DNA of 64,000 bases from Methylobacterium dankookense (GTDB lineage: Bacteria > Pseudomonadota > Alphaproteobacteria > Rhizobiales > Beijerinckiaceae), in assembly GCF_902141855.1 (NCBI RefSeq), contig NZ_CABFVH010000011.1, positions 62,001-126,000 on the forward strand, given 5' to 3'. Under the pieces are notes generated by a model that ran no database searches, was not told the DNA's origin, and worked only from the letters and a program-made list of their open reading frames with translations. This document shows, piece after piece, positions 61,826 through 64,000 of this stretch. The position numbers and the translations under genes are program-made. Numbering within the stretch: position 1 is the stretch's first letter; every line of letters begins with the position of its first letter.

Positions 61826-62392
61826 GTGAAGGTGATCGCCTCAACGCTCCGCAAGGGCAACGTCGTCGAGAAGGACGGCAAGCTCTACGTCATCCTGTTC
61901 GCCGAGAACATCCATCCCGGCAAGGGCACGCCGGTGACGCAGCTCGACATGCGCCGCATCACCGACGGCGTGAAGGTGTCGGAGCGCTACCGCACCACCG
62001 AGCAGGTCGAGCGCGCGTTCGTGGAGGATCGCGAGCACACCTTCCTCTACCAGGACGGCGAGGGGTTCCACTTCATGAACCCCGAGAACTACGAGCAGGT
62101 CGCGGTGCCCGAGGACGTGATCGGCGATTCCGCCCCCTACCTGCAGGAGGGCATGGCCGTGATGCTCTCGACCCACAACAGCACGCCGCTGACGATCGAG
62201 CTGCCCCAGCGCGTGGTCCTGGAAGTCGCCGAGACCGAGCCGGTGCTGAAGGGCCAGACCGCCTCCTCGTCCTACAAGCCGGCCGTGCTCTCGAACGGCG
62301 TCCGCACCACCGTGCCGCCGCACATCGCCGCCGGCACCCGGGTCGTGGTCATGACGGCCGACGGCTCCTACGTCGAGCGCGCCAAGGACTGA
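61826..62392 (+). CDS. efp: elongation factor P
   Basis: A 188-residue translation factor that rescues ribosomes stalled on polyproline. It starts [20 protein letters not shown]. The modification site is Lys33 in [11 protein letters not shown], matching the EpmA/EpmB pathway encoded alongside. The central and C-terminal OB domains ([39 protein letters not shown]) are complete. The start is GTG 61826, fixed by the conserved N-terminus; upstream codons would add unrelated residues. Confidence 0.97.
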   Translation: MKVIASTLRKGNVVEKDGKLYVILFAENIHPGKGTPVTQLDMRRITDGVKVSERYRTTEQVERAFVEDREHTFLYQDGEGFHFMNPENYEQVAVPEDVIGDSAPYLQEGMAVMLSTHNSTPLTIELPQRVVLEVAETEPVLKGQTASSSYKPAVLSNGVRTTVPPHIAAGTRVVVMTADGSYVERAKD

Positions 62393-62414
62393 TGCGAGAC
62401 CGGCGCGCGGGCGC

Positions 62415-63431
62415 TCACGGAGCCGCCCGCGTGCCCTCCGCGGCCTCGTAGCAGGCCTGCGACAGACCCTGCGCCCGCAGCCGCTGCTCCGGCGTGAATC
62501 CGCCGTCCGCGCGCCAGAGATCCTCGCCGCGCAGGCGCTCCATCGTGCAGCGCGCCGCCACCCGGCAGGAGCGCGCCTCGCCGCCGGTGCGCCGGCAATT
62601 CTGCACGTATTCCGCCCGGAAGCCCGCCTCGCCCGCCCGGGGATGCGGGCCCGTGAGCATCGCGCCCCCCGAGAGCAGGCCGAGCAGCACCGGCTGGTGG
62701 ACGAGGTAGATCGCGAGGCTGTGCCGCCCGGCGAAGGTCGCGGCGCGCCCGAGCCGGCTGCGCGGCTGCCAGCGCCCAAGGCGCGAGCGTGCGAGCCGCG
62801 TAAGCCCGAGCCGCCCGGCGGCGATCCCGGCGAGCACCATCCCGAACCAGGGGAAGAGCGGCACATAGTCGTTGGTGCGCGGCGTGCCCGCGCCGAGCCC
62901 CAGGAAGAGCAGCGCCGGCGCGTCGAGGACCTCCGCCCGGACGAGATGCGGCGCGGCGAGCACGAGGATGGCGCAGGCCGCGCTCGCCCAGGCCGGCAGG
63001 AACAGGAAGGGCAGGCCGAGCACGCTCGCGACGGCGATGCAGTGCAGGATGCCGAAGAAGATGAAGCTGTCCGGGAAGGCGACCCATGTCGCAGCGGTGA
63101 TCGCGGCGGCTGCCAGGGCGATGCGGAGCAGGCGGAACAGGGTCGGGCGGGGCCGGATGCCGCGCCCGTTCATCAGGACGAGGCCGATCCCGACGAGGAC
63201 CAGGAAGCTGCCGGCGATCACGTGGGCCGCGGCGCGGCCCAAGCCGCTCAGGGCGTAGTTCTCCGGGCTCAGGCGCAGGAAGCCGAGATCCCAGGTGGCG
63301 TGATAGGCCGCCATCGCCAGGAGCGCGGCGGCACGGGCCGCGTCGATGACCGGCAGGCGGCGCGCCGGGCCGCCGCCTTCGGATGCGGGAGGAGCCTGCG
63401 TGCGAGATGCGGAGGGATCTGCGGAGATCAT
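62415..63431 (-). CDS. DUF1624 (heparan-alpha-glucosaminide N-acetyltransferase-like) membrane protein
   Basis: A 338-residue protein with about seven or eight membrane helices. The opening RLPVIDAARAAALLAMAAYHATWDLGFL, the GSFLVLVGIGLVL helix and the closing GRHSLAIYLVHQPVLLGLL are typical of DUF1624 acyltransferase-like proteins. A cysteine-containing soluble tail (about residues 280-338; NCRRTGG, SCRVAARCTME, ACYEAAE) follows. Substrate is unknown. It converges on efp with a 22-base gap. The start is ATG 63431. Confidence 0.85.
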   Translation of the reverse strand: MISADPSASRTQAPPASEGGGPARRLPVIDAARAAALLAMAAYHATWDLGFLRLSPENYALSGLGRAAAHVIAGSFLVLVGIGLVLMNGRGIRPRPTLFRLLRIALAAAAITAATWVAFPDSFIFFGILHCIAVASVLGLPFLFLPAWASAACAILVLAAPHLVRAEVLDAPALLFLGLGAGTPRTNDYVPLFPWFGMVLAGIAAGRLGLTRLARSRLGRWQPRSRLGRAATFAGRHSLAIYLVHQPVLLGLLSGGAMLTGPHPRAGEAGFRAEYVQNCRRTGGEARSCRVAARCTMERLRGEDLWRADGGFTPEQRLRAQGLSQACYEAAEGTRAAP

Positions 63432-63739
63432 GGGCAGCCCATAGCCGGCCGGGCGCCTCCAAGGCCACCGGAGTCGCGGCCGACTGCCGCTCCCGTAAAC
63501 GTGAACACGATCGAATTGCGCCCTCCGCGAGCCGGGCTGTGATCCGAAAACCCGTCGCCGATCACACACCTGGGCCGGATCACGCCTCCCCCGGACGGGC
63601 TGTTGCAGGTCTGCCGCCGCTGGCGACGTTGCACCGCAACCGGGCCTCTTGCCGGTCAAATGGGCTTCCGCGGAATCAGGACTTCGTTAATCCTGTCCGG
63701 GAAGCGCAGCATGCGATTCGGTGTGGGTTGCTTATCGTG
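63432..63739. other. 308-base divergent intergenic region before the cold-shock gene
   Basis: No gene, RNA or strong hairpin was recognised. It contains the promoter and presumably the 5' leader of the cold-shock gene on the plus strand, and the promoter of the DUF1624 gene on the minus strand. The part just before 63740 (GATTCGGTGTGGGTTGCTTAT) is less GC-rich than its surroundings. Confidence 0.4.
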
Positions 63740-64000
63740 ATGTCTGATGAATTCGGATCCGGGTCGGGGGGCCCCAGGTCGGCGGAGGACGTCAGCGGCA
63801 CGATCCATCGAGACCCCGTGGAGCCGGCCCTCGACCTCATCGAGGTTGCCGGCCACATCAAGTGGTTCGACGTGGGCAAGGGGTTCGGCTTCATCGTGCC
63901 GGACGACGGTGCGCCGGACGTCCTCCTCCACATCACCTGCCTGCGCCGGGACGGCTACCAGAGCGCCAACGAGGGCGCCCGCATCGTCGTCGAGGCGGTG
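63740..64000 (+). CDS. cold-shock domain protein, N-terminal part (cut by window end)
   Basis: Eighty-seven residues are visible. After a polar N-terminus of about 36 residues comes a cold-shock domain: GHIKWFDVGKGFGFIVPDD (RNP-1 KGFGFI) and DVLLHIT (RNP-2). Alphaproteobacterial proteins of this type often carry two such domains, and the frame is still open at the window end. It probably binds RNA. The start ATG 63740 is the best candidate. Confidence 0.88.
   Translation, partial: MSDEFGSGSGGPRSAEDVSGTIHRDPVEPALDLIEVAGHIKWFDVGKGFGFIVPDDGAPDVLLHITCLRRDGYQSANEGARIVVEAV

Overview
The window is very GC-rich and almost fully coding. It carries a complete calcium-type methanol dehydrogenase cluster, an alphaproteobacterial-type elongation factor P module and HWE-family sensor kinases. 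Together these point to a Methylobacterium-like methylotroph (Hyphomicrobiales). The genus call rests on gene order and protein motifs read here, not on a database search. No transposase, phage gene, rRNA or CRISPR array was seen.

Layout. 1-10343: a truncated membrane sensor, a small cupredoxin, an orphan efflux adaptor, tRNA-Val(CAC), a thioredoxin-fold CxxC protein coupled to an HWE kinase, an epoxide-hydrolase-like enzyme, a DUF3775-like protein, an unrecognised secreted protein, a diguanylate cyclase and slyX. 10360-22648 (minus strand): mxaF-J-G-I-R-S-A-C-K-L-D-E-H-B, fourteen genes, mostly with 4-base stop/start overlaps, read from a promoter whose hexamers match those I recall for M. 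extorquens mxaF. Hairpins sit after mxaF, between mxaG and mxaI, and after mxaI, where they could grade expression of the abundant structural proteins against the accessory ones.

24237-43516: a Wzy-type exopolysaccharide locus. It has an initiating sugar-phosphate transferase, a Wzc-like co-polymerase, an outer-membrane export protein, four glycosyltransferases, an FkbM methyltransferase, a flippase, a polymerase, a HAD protein coupled to an unrecognised partner, and two GH16 glycanases. One glycanase carries three calcium-dependent carbohydrate-binding modules. Three transcription units of this locus share a GTCRGG-N5/6-MCTGAC element that may be a common operator.

43911-55997: a LuxR-type response regulator, small proteins, and a LysR regulator divergent from a peptide-type ABC transporter with an M20 peptidase. 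Then come a second HWE kinase with a degenerate receiver, a single-domain response regulator, a TonB-like domain protein, and a 62-residue protein behind a general-stress (EcfG) type promoter. 56140-64000: topA; a glutathione transferase, epmB and epmA divergent from efp; a DUF1624 membrane protein; and the start of a cold-shock protein.

The most unusual signals are listed here. A dispersed hairpin element occurs in two copies 41 kb apart with an identical loop and compensatory stem changes. mxaB has a DNA-binding half of about 47% GC joined to a 65-70% GC receiver half at a G-tract. The 3' end of mxaF shows a triplicated 15-bp unit. The shared putative operator lies in the exopolysaccharide locus.
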